From assembly GCA_007844125.1 (NCBI GenBank), contig CM017567.1, forward strand, positions 18,469,093 to 18,533,092: a stretch of 64,000 nt of DNA, written 5' to 3'. A model generated the notes under the pieces. That model searched no databases. It was not told the origin of the DNA and was given only the letters and a program-made list of their open reading frames with translations. Source of the DNA: Sinonovacula constricta (Eukaryota > Mollusca > Bivalvia > Cardiida > Solecurtidae). Made by a program: the position numbers and the translations under genes. Each line of letters begins with the position of its first letter. The stretch's first letter is position 1. Shown here piece by piece: positions 11,990-24,723 of the stretch.

Positions 11990-14900
11990 TATATAATAAA
12001 CAACAGATATATAATATTTATATAATTTGGAATCGTTCAGGTAACAGGGGTAGAACCATATATCCCTGATTATAAATCTATTTAGCATTAAGACTCTTCA
12101 AGTTATACCACCTAAGAAAGGCACGACTGGAAAGATGAAGAGACAGAAAACCAACACTGACTGTCCAATCATGGCTTTAAGTTTCAGGTAAGTCTCAACG
12201 ATCTGTCCAATCATCGTGTAATTTAAAATAATGAAAGTCATTTGCTGTAAAAGGGTCAATTACAAGCAATGTAGTAAAACAAAAGATTCCCGGGTTATAG
12301 CAATCAGCAGATAATTAGTTTTGAAAGTAGGTCAGAAAGAAATGTAAGTCGCTTGATTTTGTTTATTTTATATAAAACAGAATATTATACTTTCATACTT
12401 CTATTATATTTTAAAGCAATGAAATCATTTATGTGAAAAAGTCAGGAAACGCCTTACTTAGTTTATGGAATCTAAGTTCAGTTGCAATTTTTTTTTGAAG
12501 TGAATAACTGGTTTCTGGCGTTAAATCTTATACTTAAGTACAAAAAAGGTAACACGAGGTGAAACACCATTATGGTATGGACAATTCACAATAAGAAAGG
12601 TAAAATCGTGTCTTTTATTAGTACAGACGTTATCATTGTTAATAATGATCTCATTAATATCTTATTAATATCTCATTAATCGCTGCATTAATATGTCATG
12701 TATTTGCTGTGTTAAGGGTAAGTTCTGGAGAGTATTTCATATGGATCATTTGAGCAAAGAAATATTTTCTACAGTACGAATATTGTCAGGATAACGTGGC
12801 ATTAAATTGAATGTTTCTATAATGTACGTTGAATAAGAAGAGAATACAATAAATATAAAATCACGTTCAAAGCAGTATAAAAACAAATCAGCAATAAACG
12901 GTGTATAGTTGGTTCATATAGGAATACCAACTATTTGTCTAAATAGAGTGTCACCGCATTTTATGTAACTGTTGTGAAATGGGACACAGAAGGCTTCCCA
13001 AACATCAATACAAGTCCACATAATACACTTCACCAAGAAAGTGTTTGAAAGTAAGGCATTACTTTCATTACAAGCAGAGTACAAGGAAAGTCCTTGATGC
13101 GAAGCATCAAATGCGACGCAAAAACTGGAAGAGGTAAACAGACGGATTTGAAAAGTAATGTTTTATTTGAAAGATTTCAGCGTAGTATAAATCTTGTGAA
13201 AAGTGTGTAAAACGTATTTTCCTGAGACCACAGGTTGGTTTAAAACAAAATAAAAACCAAAACTCGACACGTACAATAGGTTTTCCAAAACGAAAAACAA
13301 AGTTTCAATATTATTATATTAACTATAAAACTAAAGTGTACAAGCAGAAATTGCACATGTGCAACAGCCTCACATTACACAAATAGTTATTGTTCAGATA
13401 GTATGTTTCTTGGACATAGTACTTTTTTTCTCAGTATCTTATTGTTTATTTTCAAAGTTATTTAAAAAGTCACCGACACACAAATATAAAGATAAAAACG
13501 AACAAATAAAATAGAACGCCGTTTACCTAATTAAGACCCGTATTTTATAGGGTTAAGAAAGCCCGCAAAACAAACTTTCCCAATGTGCAAATTTCAGTGA
13601 GCATTCCATGTATAGGCTTCGGGCTCTAGCGCGTCGCCCAATAATCGTTGCTGTTGAGGTAAAGTAGGGTACAGCGTAGAGACATCATAAGTTACTGCTA
13701 GGCAATGAACATTTAAAATACGAACTTGTCCTAGAACGCTTAAGATTTTTTATTGACCAAAAATGTTAGTTCTTGAAGTTTTATATACTTGTAATATAGT
13801 AGTTTATATATTTAAAGGGTAGTGCCAGACCTAGCATTAGCTATGAATTGTGGATTGTGTCGTGTTAAGTGAAGCTGAGGCATCAAGCACTGTAAAGAAG
13901 TTTTTCTTTTTGATTTGATTTTGACAATGAATTTTAGCAACATTTGTCCACGTTTGTCAATGACTGTATGCATGCCAACGTTAATGCTGATGCAAGAACT
14001 AGTGGTAGATAATTCAGCCGTCAGAACATGTTTGTGGAATATATGTCAAACAAAAAATATTGTGTAAAAGCTTTATCCGCTGATACAAGTATATTTTTAT
14101 CTTATATATTTTGCTTAAAGTGTTTTATGTGATAAATATCTTTGTAGGGTAGAGTTGGAGAATCGGAAAAGTAGAATTTTAAGCAACTATTCTCGCCAAA
14201 AACCTTCTTTCAAGAAATGAGTGCTCCTGTACTCATATATTTTCTCTTACACTAACGTTCAGTTAACAGATCAATTGCTTAAAACAGGTTTTGAAATAAG
14301 CACCGGACATGTACCTCTCTTGGATTTCAGGTTGAGGACAATGTTCGCTATACGTTAACCAAATCGTTTAATCAAAAGAATATAACACTTTCAATTTAAT
14401 AATAACATTATTCTGCTTCTTCCTTTATTCAAAACATTTATTTAAAATCGAAGTAAATGGGTGTTAAAAGCAAACACATTTCTAATGTAAATTGTTGCTA
14501 TCATATACAAATCAGTAAAAAAAAGAACTACGGTTTTGTAGGCTAATGTATTCTATCAAACAATACATGGAAAGGACAATTTGGTAAATGGAAAACAACA
14601 AGGAAGCCAATTAAAATCACGATTACTAGCAAGTGTCTTTGAAACCTCAGTGACATTCATCTGATAAAGAAGTAAAAAAATATATAATTAAATAATAAAG
14701 TAGTAAGGCCATGTGCGTATGAGAAAGTTTTTGACTGAACAAAGATCGCCTTTCTAATGAGATTGATGTCGTTCAATGACTTAAATCGGGATTTTCTTAC
14801 TGTTTCAAAGAATTCCTTTTTATTTCTGAATGTATGTTAATCCAATAAAATGTTGATAAATTTATTGTAAATTGGATGAAAAACAAAAACGATTTGCCAA

Positions 14901-16289
14901 TTGGATCAAACGCATCCGCAATTATGGCACAAAAGTTTTCGACATTTCAATATCTCTTTATCGAAATAAACATCATCAAACTTTCAAAAGTAGCTTGCCG
15001 GGGTGAAAAGATTGACTGCTTACGTTAAATGCGAATCGTGACCTTTAGGTACGAGGGCTCTCTAATATCTAACTAGTGCAGTAAAGTGCTGTGGAGCACG
15101 AGATGCACTGAAATAATACAAGTTACAACAAAGGTTACGATGCATTTAACGCATTAATTAATGATTTTTTTAATTATTGTAATCTTGAGTAATATTTAAG
15201 GCATAATTGTTATTTAATTATGAAAGTGGTGATTTATGACTATTTGACAATTATAGTTCACTATTTTTTTTAAATTCAGAGTCATTTGGCTAATACTTTT
15301 AAAATTTAAACAGACATGTTTTATTAGCGTATATGTTACACTCAATAGCATCTGTACTAAAAACATATAATTGGTATTTTTGCATTGTTGATATCTATCG
15401 GACCTATAGAAATTAGATTATATGTAATAACATAACAAAGTTCCTATCAGTATTGTAACATATAAAATTTACAAAGGCACAAATAACATAGATATTTACA
15501 TGCCAGTCAGTGTTAAAAGTCCAATTAAAAATATTTTCTAAATTGTGTTTGCGTAAGGTTGTATTTGAATAACTACAAAGACTTCTTGGTTGTTAGAGAT
15601 ATTGTATATATTTGAATCAGTTATAACTACAAGATAATACTGTATTTGTATCTGCGTTAACGGCATACACAATGTCTGTGTAGGTGTGTCATTTTGTTGT
15701 GTTATTATATGCAAGATATAATAAATATGAAAGAGATCAAGAGACAACAAACTGGCAGTAGATCGGGATATAGGACAATAATGCGATTTTGGCATACTTG
15801 TTTTCTAAATAAGCATTTTTGAAATGGCTACGTTTCTTCCAGTTAAAGTTTTTGATACAAGTTCAATACTTATTGTAAGCTTTAGAATATACCACGCAGC
15901 GCTACTGTTGCACTACTTTGCCAACAAGTCTATATTTTTTCACATTAGACATTAATTGAATCCGCTCTTACAATGATGATATGAGAATTGAACGGACTGT
16001 AAATAAAAAATGTGGCTGTAACCTTTAAATGTAACCTTTCTAAAAGTCCCCTGGCGAGCTTTTCTTACACTTCATTAGACAAACAGTGAATATATTGCCA
16101 TTTAGTAGTCAATTAAATACCGCCCACATTTTTGGTTTTACTTTATTTACATTTAATTCCCACAGGACATTGACAGTAATTTGTGACAAAGATGTCTTAC
16201 TCTTATTCCCCTTTGCACTGCACTTGTTGGATACTGTTGTCTTAAAAGGAAAGTACTCTTTATACATTTAGTTAATATGTATTACCCAT
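11990..16289. other. AT-rich non-coding stretch, nothing recognised
   Basis: More than 4 kb with no credible gene. The only local structure I see is a short degenerate tandem of a tctcattaata-like word at 12648-12695. Minus-strand open frames such as 15538-15795 show no recognisable domain. Confidence 0.45.
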
Positions 16290-16745
16290 AATAAGAATTA
16301 TGGCAAAGTCCTATGGGCAGTGCAACATATACCACACTTTGAAAAAGCACAGGACAAAGGTATTCACATGCAAATCAAATGTAAAAGAGCAAATCTGTGA
16401 TGAGTCATTTAACATATGGAGTAAACCCGACAGTTACCGCATTGGAAAGGTCAGTCGGCACTATGGACCGACTGGGGTGCTTAAACCGCTTGTACAGAGC
16501 TCTAACCTCGCACTACCTGGCGGGTTTCTCAAATGCAAGCAATGAGAGGAAAATCGATCTATCAGATTATAAAAATGTTCAAGAGCTGACGTTTTCTTTG
16601 ATAAGTTATAACGAAAGTAGTGCCGTTATTGTAAAATAATGTCCACGTAGTGTTTAGAAGAAACAGAGGTAATATTGCGAGTAGAACAACTACACAAAAT
16701 TGTTGATTGTAAATGAAATTAACTTTTTGAATGAAGAAAAAAATG
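16290..16745 (+). repeat. R1 repeat, long copy
   Basis: Second long R1 copy, collinear with 1767-2215 from the gcaaagtcctatgggca block, through the accgcattggaaaggtcagt core and the tctcaaatgcaagcaatga block, to the shared 3' extension ending near aaattaactttttgaatga. The similarity between the two long copies gives a unit of at least 450 bp. Short overlapping open frames here are not conserved in the other copy. Confidence 0.75.
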
Positions 16746-16939
16746 ACCATAGTAGAGTAAATGGTTGTAGCATTGTGTTTATGTGAAGATGGAATTGGTG
16801 AACAAAGTTCAATGTCCATCAAAAGAAATAGACGTAACAATCCTTATAGGATGAACCCAAATGACAACATTTATTACATGCACGGGAAGATTTTCTACGA
16901 CCGTCACACTGAAAAGTAGAAATGTTGTGATCATTAATT

Positions 16940-17095
16940 AGAATACATGACAAAGTCCTATGAGTATTGCAACATATAACAGAATTTGAAAAGGCACGGG
17001 CAAAGGTATTCACATACAAGCCTGATGTAAAAGAACAAATCTGTAAATCTGTCATTTAACAAATACAGTAAACCCGACAGTAACCGCCTTGTCGC
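16940..17095 (+). repeat. R1 repeat, partial copy
   Basis: Starts with catgacaaagtcctatgagt and runs to acagtaaccgccttg, where homology stops abruptly. It lies 200 bases downstream of the previous R1 copy in the same orientation. Confidence 0.65.
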
Positions 17096-17099
17096 GCAT

Positions 17100-18057
17100 A
17101 CCAACCGATTATAAAAGACACTTTGAAAATGTCGCTATTAATAGGTGGAATAATAAAAACTATATCATTTGAACGACGACAACAGTCTATATTAAATTTG
17201 TATTGCATTATTTCGGTAAATATCTAATTGCCTACCAAAAAAGGAGAACTAAATAGGCGAATTACGAAAGTTTGCCACATGTGGTTGGATAGAAATAGGA
17301 TACCTGCTTTGTAACAATTTAGCTACCATGGTGTTAAGTATCCAATTAGTAATTTCGGTTATAGCTACCAATGACGTAGAGGACCTATCAAAGGCTACAC
17401 ATCGAGAAGAAATATTCCCTAGGACCCGATCAATCACATTAGTTTCTTGAGCCACTTGTTTACATTTTACATTGGTGACAGAGATATAATAAATTAATAA
17501 ACTAATCATTTTAAATTAATTGAAGGTATCTATGCTTATGGCGTATATTTGTTTACAGCAGTTTAATGGTCCTTTTGACGAATACTACAGCGATCGAATC
17601 CTGAATGTATATTCTTTGTAAATTCAGACGAATTCAATGAAAAGTACAAATGTCAAAGCGGAAAAACCAGCAATCTCGATTATACGCATGATTAAGGTCG
17701 TTATTTTTCGTTTTGACCTATTCCATAGACATAAGCATGTGGCATTAAGATTAGTTAAATTGCCAAAGCAATTACTATTCTGCGATTTTCAACTGTTGAA
17801 ATATGTCTTACTTGATTGTTAATCGTCAATGATAAAATGTTTGTTAATTTAATCTTACTTTCCATTGAGACGTCTAAAAAGCTTTTGTCATCATATTACA
17901 GGTTCCATACAATAAATCATCCATTGTGTTTCCATGTTACACCTGTAAGATAATAGATAGTTCCTAGAGAGGGTAACATAATGATCCTAACATCGCAAAG
18001 CGTTTTTTAAAACACGAAGGAAAACATTGGAGTCTATGCCTTCAGACCGCTCTAATA
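17100..18057. other. Non-coding stretch, nothing recognised
   Basis: A minus-strand open frame at 17249-17509 (86 codons) is the longest candidate. Its translation has no motif that I know and no flanking splice or promoter signal stands out. Otherwise nothing is seen. Confidence 0.4.
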
Positions 18058-18275
18058 AGATATATATGACAAAGTCCTATGAGCATGGCAACATATACAA
18101 AAAGCATAGGCACAGGACAAAGGTATTCACATGCAAACCAAATGTAAAAGTAACATCAAATCTGTGATGATTCATTTAACAAAAAGAGCAAACCGGACAG
18201 TTACCGCCTTGAAACGGTCAGTCGGGAATATGGACTGAGGTGTGTGCTTAAGCCTGTTTTACAGAGAGATTTAGA
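18058..18275 (+). repeat. R1 repeat, partial copy
   Basis: Contains gacaaagtcctatgagcatg, caggacaaaggtattcacat, atctgtgatgattcatttaa, gacagttaccgcc and gtgcttaagcctgttttac in the standard R1 order. It is the third of four R1 copies in the same orientation between 16.3 and 20 kb. Confidence 0.7.
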
Positions 18276-18640
18276 GACTAACGGAGTTCATTTCATGACA
18301 ACGAATGTGTTTGTTAAATGCTACTTTCTGAAGCAATAATCTCGACCTTTTTTCGAGAAATGATAAAAGCAAACATATTCATATAATTATCTGTGTGATC
18401 AATATTACAGTTCTGTCGAAATGTTTTGTCATAGAACCTACTTTTTCTATCGTGGTGTTAACGGGAATTTCTCGTTAACATTGTATTAATGTGTTTATAG
18501 AGAGCATTTCTACTGGTTATCAGTCTGGTTGGCGATATCTGTCGGACAGCGACGATGTAAATTCGTTTATGACTCTATTCTCAACATGATAACCAACTCA
18601 GTTTAAAAAGAAATTGTTCACACGTCCTAATGTATAACTT

Positions 18641-18816
18641 CGAAATGAGGTGCCTAGGGACTGAACCCGGCCGGTCCATTATACTGACACCGACGAGTCA
18701 GGCGTGCCCTTAGCCCCAAGCGTTAGGAGTTATCCACTACTACCAACTTAAATGTCTTTCGTTTGACTCGGCCGTGGTTTGAACACGCAACCTCTACCAC
18801 CTGAGCTATTGCGACC
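18641..18816 (-). mobile_element. tRNA-derived SINE, family S3
   Basis: On the minus strand the element opens with a well-preserved tRNA-like head: gcaatagctcaggtggtaga (A box) and gtgttcaaacc (B box), about 30 bases apart. A body of about 110 bases follows, ending near cctaggcacctcatttcg. The head is the least decayed pol III promoter in the window. No tRNA-like 3' acceptor stem pairs with the start, so I call a SINE and not a tRNA gene. Confidence 0.7.
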
Positions 18817-18890
18817 AATGTGACGATTTGTAATGTCACCGAAAAGTGTTTGTTTTCTTTGCTCGGTTTATCGTATTACTTAATCACTAA

Positions 18891-19177
18891 CGGAATTTCA
18901 CTTAACTGGAGACGGCGTCCACGTGAAGCAGATGTAGTGCGGATTTCACTGTGTATTGCATGCCGTGAACACCTGGCATGATATCACACCCAGTCACATT
19001 AGCCTGACATCGGGCCAAGCAGTTGTGGAACTACCCTTATAGCTGCTTGAGCGTTGGCAGGGAAGCTATACCACTACCATTTGTTACGACTTTGATATGT
19101 CGCGGCCTGGGTTCAAACCCGGTGCCTCCTATATCGGAAGCCGACGCTCTACTGTTTGCTTTACCAGGTCCGGTAAA
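18891..19177 (-). mobile_element. tRNA-derived SINE, family S2, near full length
   Basis: Read on the minus strand from 19177, the head has an A-box-like aaacagtagagcgtcgg and a B-box gggtttgaaccc. The body includes tagtggtatagcttccctgc, gctcaagcagctataagggt, gtgactgggtgtgatatcat and ends near ccgtctccagttaagtgaa. The same order occurs at 56437-56690 on the same strand. It lies 75 bases from the S3 copy in the same orientation. A minus-strand open frame across the head is an artefact. Confidence 0.8.
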
Positions 19178-19782
19178 CTTGACGCACATAACAACGTAAA
19201 AAAAGTTTTCAAATGTTGACTGAAACATTTTCTTATCAGAGAAATTTTGTGTAAGCTTAATTTGATGCTAAATCATGAGTGTGAAAACACATTACGCGCT
19301 GTAATCCTGGTGAAACAACTTGAAAATTTGCTTTACAAATTTCTTTAAATGTGTGGAGATTTATTGACTTTCGTGTTAAAGAGCAGTCTGAGAAGGGGGT
19401 TTCTGTGATAAAGTTTCAGTTGTTTTATGTCAAATGCATATTTTATCCGTAAAGAAGGCAAATAATCAAAGATGCGTGAAAATAGTGTCCTAAAATTCAT
19501 TTAATAGTTCATTAGTATTAGAAATTATAACCATTTTAAATTAAGGTTAAATATAATTTCTACATGAAAAGTATAATTAATTTAAATTGTTGACTCATAC
19601 CATTTGCAAATAGCTGAACATATAATTGCATAAATTATAAAAGAGTAAGTTTTTGGATAACAACAAATGTCGAAAGAGAAAGTCTAAAACGTCTTAAAAC
19701 AATTCAGCGCTTGATGTTACTTAACGTGTTTTTATTTGGATCAAAGTTAAAAAAAACAAGTTTTCAAAAACATACAAGGAAT

Positions 19783-19939
19783 TATGACAAAGTCCTTTCA
19801 GCATTGCATTATATACCAAAAATGTACAGGATAAATGTAAAAAGCAAGAACAAATCTGTGATGAGTCATTAAAGAAACAGAATAGTCAGTCGGCGAAAGG
19901 GACATAAATGCATATCAGCACAAGCGTCAGTATATGGCA

Positions 19940-19945
<6 letters not shown>
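19783..19945 (+). repeat. R1 repeat spanning the left duplication breakpoint
   Basis: The copy starts at atgacaaagtcctttcagca and contains tctgtgatgagtcatt and agtcagtcggc. The duplicated segment begins inside it, near 19849, so copy 2 (from 30390) carries only its right part. The homologous strip ends at the (TA)n array. Confidence 0.7.

Positions 19946-20030
<85 letters not shown>
19943..20030. repeat. (TA)n microsatellite in copy 1
   Basis: About 44 uninterrupted TA units lie between tatggcactg on the left and a tatcaaaa-gaacataattca flank on the right. The same flanks bracket a (TG)n array in copy 2 at 30501-30800. Confidence 0.95.
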
Positions 20031-20034
<4 letters not shown>

Positions 20035-20716
20035 TATCAAAAAGAACATAATTCAGCTTCTTACGATTTTCATTGAGAATATTTAGTATAGTATAATATT
20101 TGCATTATCCAATTTGTGAATGATACTGTTTAATCAGACCAATCTGTCCATATGTAATGAAATAGAAATACAACCTTACAATATGCAACAGATAAATCCC
20201 TATGATACGGATTTGTTTTGCCAGTGCTATATCACTTTGATGCAACAGAAGACTGGATATGTCAAGAGTGTTTTGTTTGTTTTAATTCACTGTTGATGGC
20301 AATAAATATTTGAATGACAAAACAAATGGAGTTTCCTTGATTAAAAATAATACAGATGCCATTAAGCACTGTTTTGATAAAATGTTCACCACTACTAACA
20401 AATTGTATTTTTGTTACCAAAGAAGTATTGACAACTGGTGAGCAGTCGTAGCTTGTTCGTAAATTATTGTATAGATACGTTTGTAAAATATTAAAAATGT
20501 AAATTATAATGTAATTTAGGCGAGTATATTGTAAATATGTTTACATGTAAGCATGGTAGGTTGCATTTTAGTTGTATCACCTATTTCTTCTGATTGTTTA
20601 ATCAAAAGTTTAAACTATTGTTTAGACTTATAAAAGAAAAGTTTCCCCTAAGTAAATTATTAACGCTTACTTCAAATTACTGTGTATTCTCGCGTGTGAA
20701 TTCTTGTATTTATATT

Positions 20717-20835
20717 GTGAAAGTGCAACGCTGGAGTGCTCCACAAACCTGGTTGAAGAACCTCAGCTGATCGACAGTTTGCCGCCGACTGACCGATCCA
20801 GGGCGGTAACTTTTTTGTCTGAATGTTTGTCTTAT
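20717..20835 (-). repeat. R1 core repeat, minus strand
   Basis: The reverse complement contains aaaagttaccgccctggatc, gtcagtcggc and caggtttgtggagcactcca, matching the R1 core in order. Its copy-2 counterpart is 31487-31600. Confidence 0.6.
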
Positions 20836-20924
20836 ATATGTGCATTAATTCATATTTACATAACGTAAATATAATATTGGGGTGCTATGTTTTACTATAT
20901 GTTCACTGCTTTGTAGAAAGACCG

Positions 20925-21080
20925 CCAGGAAATGTGTAGTTGGAGCGCTCCCTTTACCAGTTGGTATCTTGCCGGATGACCGTTCCAAGGCGGTAACTAT
21001 TGTTGTTGTTTGTTTTGTCTCTGTGTTTTCGCTACTTTTACATTTACTCTGCATGCCCTTGTCTCTTGTTTAAAGTTTTA
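20925..21080 (-). repeat. R1 core repeat, minus strand
   Basis: The reverse complement contains gtaaatgtaaaagtagcg, aaacacagagacaaaac, agttaccgccttggaacggt, and gggagcgctccaact. It lies 90 bases from the preceding minus-strand copy. Its copy-2 counterpart is 31680-31835. Overlapping plus-strand open frames are shifted between the two duplicate copies, so they are not genes. Confidence 0.6.
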
Positions 21081-21570
21081 ATATTCGTAGTAATTATCAT
21101 AGAATGTTTTCTTATTATAGAAAAAGCTATAAACAAGTTTTTGTTCTTGTTACCAAGTCAGGGGATTAATTATTGCATTGCGTCCTCAATTTTCTTTTCT
21201 TTATTTTCCTGTCTAAAAATGCAAAATCCGTTTTCTCCTGGTGGTACTGTGGGTGTATTCATTAGAGAGCCATTGGAAGTCATGTCTTTGATCGTTGCTA
21301 TATTGGGAGATTTAATTTAATGGTTTCGTGCAGCGAAGTTAACTCTATGCTTCAAAGGTGATTTCCTTTTCTTTGAAAAGATGTTATTTTGACACCAACG
21401 AAACATGTAGTAATCTGGAGAAGGCGGTGTCTTCAAACAGATGCACTGCTGCTTCCGTTTAGTAAACCATTCGCTCTATGCTTATAGTCTTGCAAAACTA
21501 TGGCCATAACACAAATTTTTAATTTTAACACGAGAGTAAGTCTCGGAATAAGATGAGCGGTTTATAAATT

Positions 21571-21730
21571 GTCGGTCGCGCATACATAGACCAAACTGTT
21601 CCTCAATGAGTGTTGTTGTTAAGCAGATTAGAAACGATTAAACTCCATTGCACAAAAGGAAAAAACCTGTCATTGGAAGGAGTTATATAGGATCATCACT
21701 CGGTCTATGTATAGTACATGCAATCGTGAT
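21571..21730. other. Segment of about 155 bp present only in duplication copy 1
   Basis: Copy 1 reads aaattg, then an extra block, then taagtagtgtatttta. Copy 2 (32330-32350) joins these flanks with only a few bases between. The extra block carries tacatagacc near its left end and ggtctatgta near its right end, an inverted pair of 10 bases. This suggests a small inverted-repeat element, but no clean target-site duplication is visible. Deletion from copy 2 is equally possible. Confidence 0.6.
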
Positions 21731-22159
21731 TTAAGTAGTGTATTTTAATTAAATAGCATTATAAACTGTAAAGTATGATTCATTTAATTAAACATATTTA
21801 TTAATTCAATTATAATCATACAGAAGAAAAACCATAACTTTTGTTTTTCACTTGCACTCAGATCTTAAAACACAGAAGTTGCAGATATCGGTAATAATCA
21901 TATGCATAAGCCAGTAAAACAGTGGTTTTACTGGCTAGGTGTCGGTACACACTTCGTGTCAAACTTAATGTATACACATTGTTTGGGGGATACAGTTGTA
22001 GTATCTGTTTCCATTTATCATTTAAGCTTTTAATGTACTTTTAGTATTTCGTATGTAGGAGGGGTATTTATATAGGCCTTAAAACCACAAACTTGCGTTA
22101 ACACAGATTAATCACACAAAACGCGAGGTGAGAATCAATGCCGTAACTGTTTGCTGTTT

Positions 22160-22295
22160 TTTCATTGACCAAACGATATATTTGTTCTTACTTTTACATT
22201 TGGCTTGCATGTGAATGCCGTTGTCCTGTGCCTTTTCAAATTTTGGTATATGTTGCAATGATTATTCGACTTTGTCATATATTCTTATTTACTAA
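22160..22295 (-). repeat. R1 5' part, minus strand
   Basis: The reverse complement reads atatgacaaagtc, then attgcaacatatacc, ggcacaggacaacg and catgcaagccaaatgtaaaa, the standard R1 opening. Counterpart in copy 2: 32770-32885. Confidence 0.6.
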
Positions 22296-23290
22296 TAAAA
22301 CAGCATGCGTAGCTTGGCGGCAAACAACGTTGAGCTTTTACAATTTTTGACTTAAGTATAAACATTGTTTGGGCCGCTTTCGTATTATAGACGAAAATTA
22401 CAGATATGGCTCAACATGTCCAGCCTCATGTGGCATTCAGAAATAAGAAACTTGTTTTCCTTCATTGTGAAATTCTTATCTGTTATCTTGTTACCAGTTT
22501 ACGAGTACTTTTGTTAATAATACAGATTTGTTGTTTTTTTCCTTTCGAAACTGTTATTTAAACGTTTTAGAAAAAATATCGATAAACAAATTGTGTGTTA
22601 ATAATCATACTTTGAATATATGTAAACATGCCAGTTATAATTGTATATTGTGTAGAAATGTATACATTTTAATGACCTAAGTGTGAAGCCAAAGGATACT
22701 AATGCAAACAATTTAGGCAAGTTCGCTTCTCTTTTGCTTGTAGGATGTTGACAAGAGTGATCTTAGTAAACTGGAGTCATTCGATCAACTGAAATTCTTT
22801 CTTCTAGTTGACGATTATTTAATGTTGTGTTTACATTGTAAACTATAATTATAAACTTATATTATAGACTATATTATAAACTACGGTCTATCACGACAAG
22901 CCAGCTAGGCGTTGTCTTCACAAAGACGTTTAGATGTATCATTGGTAGATGACATATGAAACAACGACATCGGTTTACCAAAAGAAACAGTAACACAGAC
23001 GTTAACCATTCACGTATACGTATAACTGTGAAACTTCAAGCAACAGGACAACCGCAAAAATAATAAATACTTTTACTGTGAGATGCTTCTAACATGCACA
23101 CTGCTTTTTTCAAATATTACTATACTTGGTAGTCAGAGACTTTAAGGTGTTTTCAAAGTCTTCCTTATTATTATTTGAGGGATTAAAAAGCAGCTTAAGC
23201 GATACTCAATTCCCGGATTTACATAAATTCTCAATGTGGGCGCCATAACAACATTTTTGTCTGTCGTATTCATTCGGTTGCTTGATTCAG

Positions 23291-23438
23291 CTAGGTATGA
23301 TTTGCTTTTGTTTCATACATGCGTACTACGTTACTTCATCGTCCATTCATGGGCGCGATGCTGGAGACATACTCATATTGCTTTATGAACTTAAACCTGA
23401 AGAGCTGACGAAAGACATCGTACTGCAAGGCAAACCAG
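23291..23438 (+). CDS. Candidate 148-bp exon, unknown protein (copy 1)
   Basis: The segment follows a possible acceptor (ttgcttgattcag) and ends at a possible donor (accag then gtaatc). It is open in one frame throughout; the second half reads GRDAGDILILLYEL, then KPEELTKDIVLQGKP. The same frame and the same two splice-like sites are kept in copy 2 at 33901-34048. I do not recognise the protein family. Changes between the copies in the readable half are mostly amino-acid changing (about five against one silent), so purifying selection is not shown. It may be a real exon of a lineage-specific gene, or a chance open segment. Confidence 0.2.
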
Positions 23439-23911
23439 GTAATCTAAATTGCTTTTAAATTTAATCTGTCTTCGGTTTGATTAAATGGCCTTTACTTTTG
23501 TAATGACAATTGGTGTATGACAATAATATTAGCAGCATTGTGCACTATTTCAGCATATATCGTATCTAATATATTTAACATTTACTGCTTTTCTTCCATA
23601 AAACGTTGTTGGAAGTCTTTACATATGTAAGCAAACTAATTATTTTCAAATTGAAAGCTTGTCGTTCTGAAAATAGATCGGGCGGTGGGATGCAATTTCG
23701 TAATTTGATTTCCTATGTATACATAGTGAATTGCGTGTAACTGCAGCCATATCTAAATTTGAAATTTTCATGGAGTTATACGGTTGTCAAGAGAAATATC
23801 AGGGAAAATTATTAGACAGTCGCAAATACCATACGTCAAAACACAATCAGCCAACCTACGCAGAAGTGTGATGCGGACTAAAATGCGCCGGAAAGGATAA
23901 CATATATATAT

Positions 23912-24030
23912 AATATTGCTTTGAATTGCACACATCCACTAGCTATTATATATATAATATTATATATAATATAAATATTTATTTATTTATATATTCTAGC
24001 TAGTGGATGTGTGCAATTCAAAGCAATATT
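23912..24030. repeat. Perfect 33-bp inverted repeat (foldback / MITE-like), copy 1
   Basis: The left arm 23912-23944 starts aatattgctttgaattgc; the right arm 23998-24030 is its exact reverse complement. They enclose about 53 bases of pure A/T. The structure could extrude as a hairpin. The arms are richer in information than the centre, as in a miniature inverted-repeat element, but no obvious target-site duplication is distinguishable from the TA-rich flanks. Confidence 0.85.
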
Positions 24031-24723
24031 AAGGAATCAAATACACGATGGTACGATGATGTTTTTAATTAGATCAGAAACTATACTAAAATACATTAAA
24101 AATATGACATTTTTTCATTATCATATGAGGTCAACAACATGTATCAAAAACCTAACCTATACCGTGCCGTGGGTATGAGATTGCATTTCGTAAAACCACG
24201 TCTATTAGCGAAGTGCAAGTTTTTAAGGTTCTATGCATACATATTTTATAAGATGAAATCAAATGCGGTGTATGTACGACAAATGTGTTTGAATTTCCTT
24301 AAAACGATTGATGTTTTAAGTAATTTGAAGTAATTGACGTGATAATTTCTCGTAATATATTGACATGATTTCCATGTTTCTCTGGGTTTTCTTTCTGGAT
24401 GTTTGAATGACAGCACTTGGAATTAGATTAAAAATTTTTGTTTGTGTCAAATCAGATTCATATGTAAACATTATTAATAATAATAATAACCAAGCTGTTG
24501 TTACGAAACTGTGTGTATCTGTAAAATTTAATATATTCCTTACTTACTTTATATGTATCCACATTGTTGTCTGTAACGATTTAAGTTTTTTTCGATACGA
24601 GAAAATATAAAAAATAATGCATTTATTTTATGTTTATTTATGTTAATATATTTACTTATTCTTCTGAGTGTGTTTATTTTGTTAAATACATTTTAACAAT
24701 GTTACAGTAACAAATCATCAATT

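Noticed and set aside
18770..18816. A functional tRNA gene on the minus strand
   Set aside because: A and B boxes are good, but no acceptor stem pairs with the 5' end and the sequence runs on into a SINE body.
19037..19228. 63-codon minus-strand frame
   Set aside because: It lies across the tRNA-like head of an S2 SINE and is not kept in the copy at 56.6 kb.
20882..21320. Plus-strand frames with hydrophobic content (also 31764-32054)
   Set aside because: They overlap minus-strand R1 repeats, and single-base indels shift the frame between the two duplicate copies.
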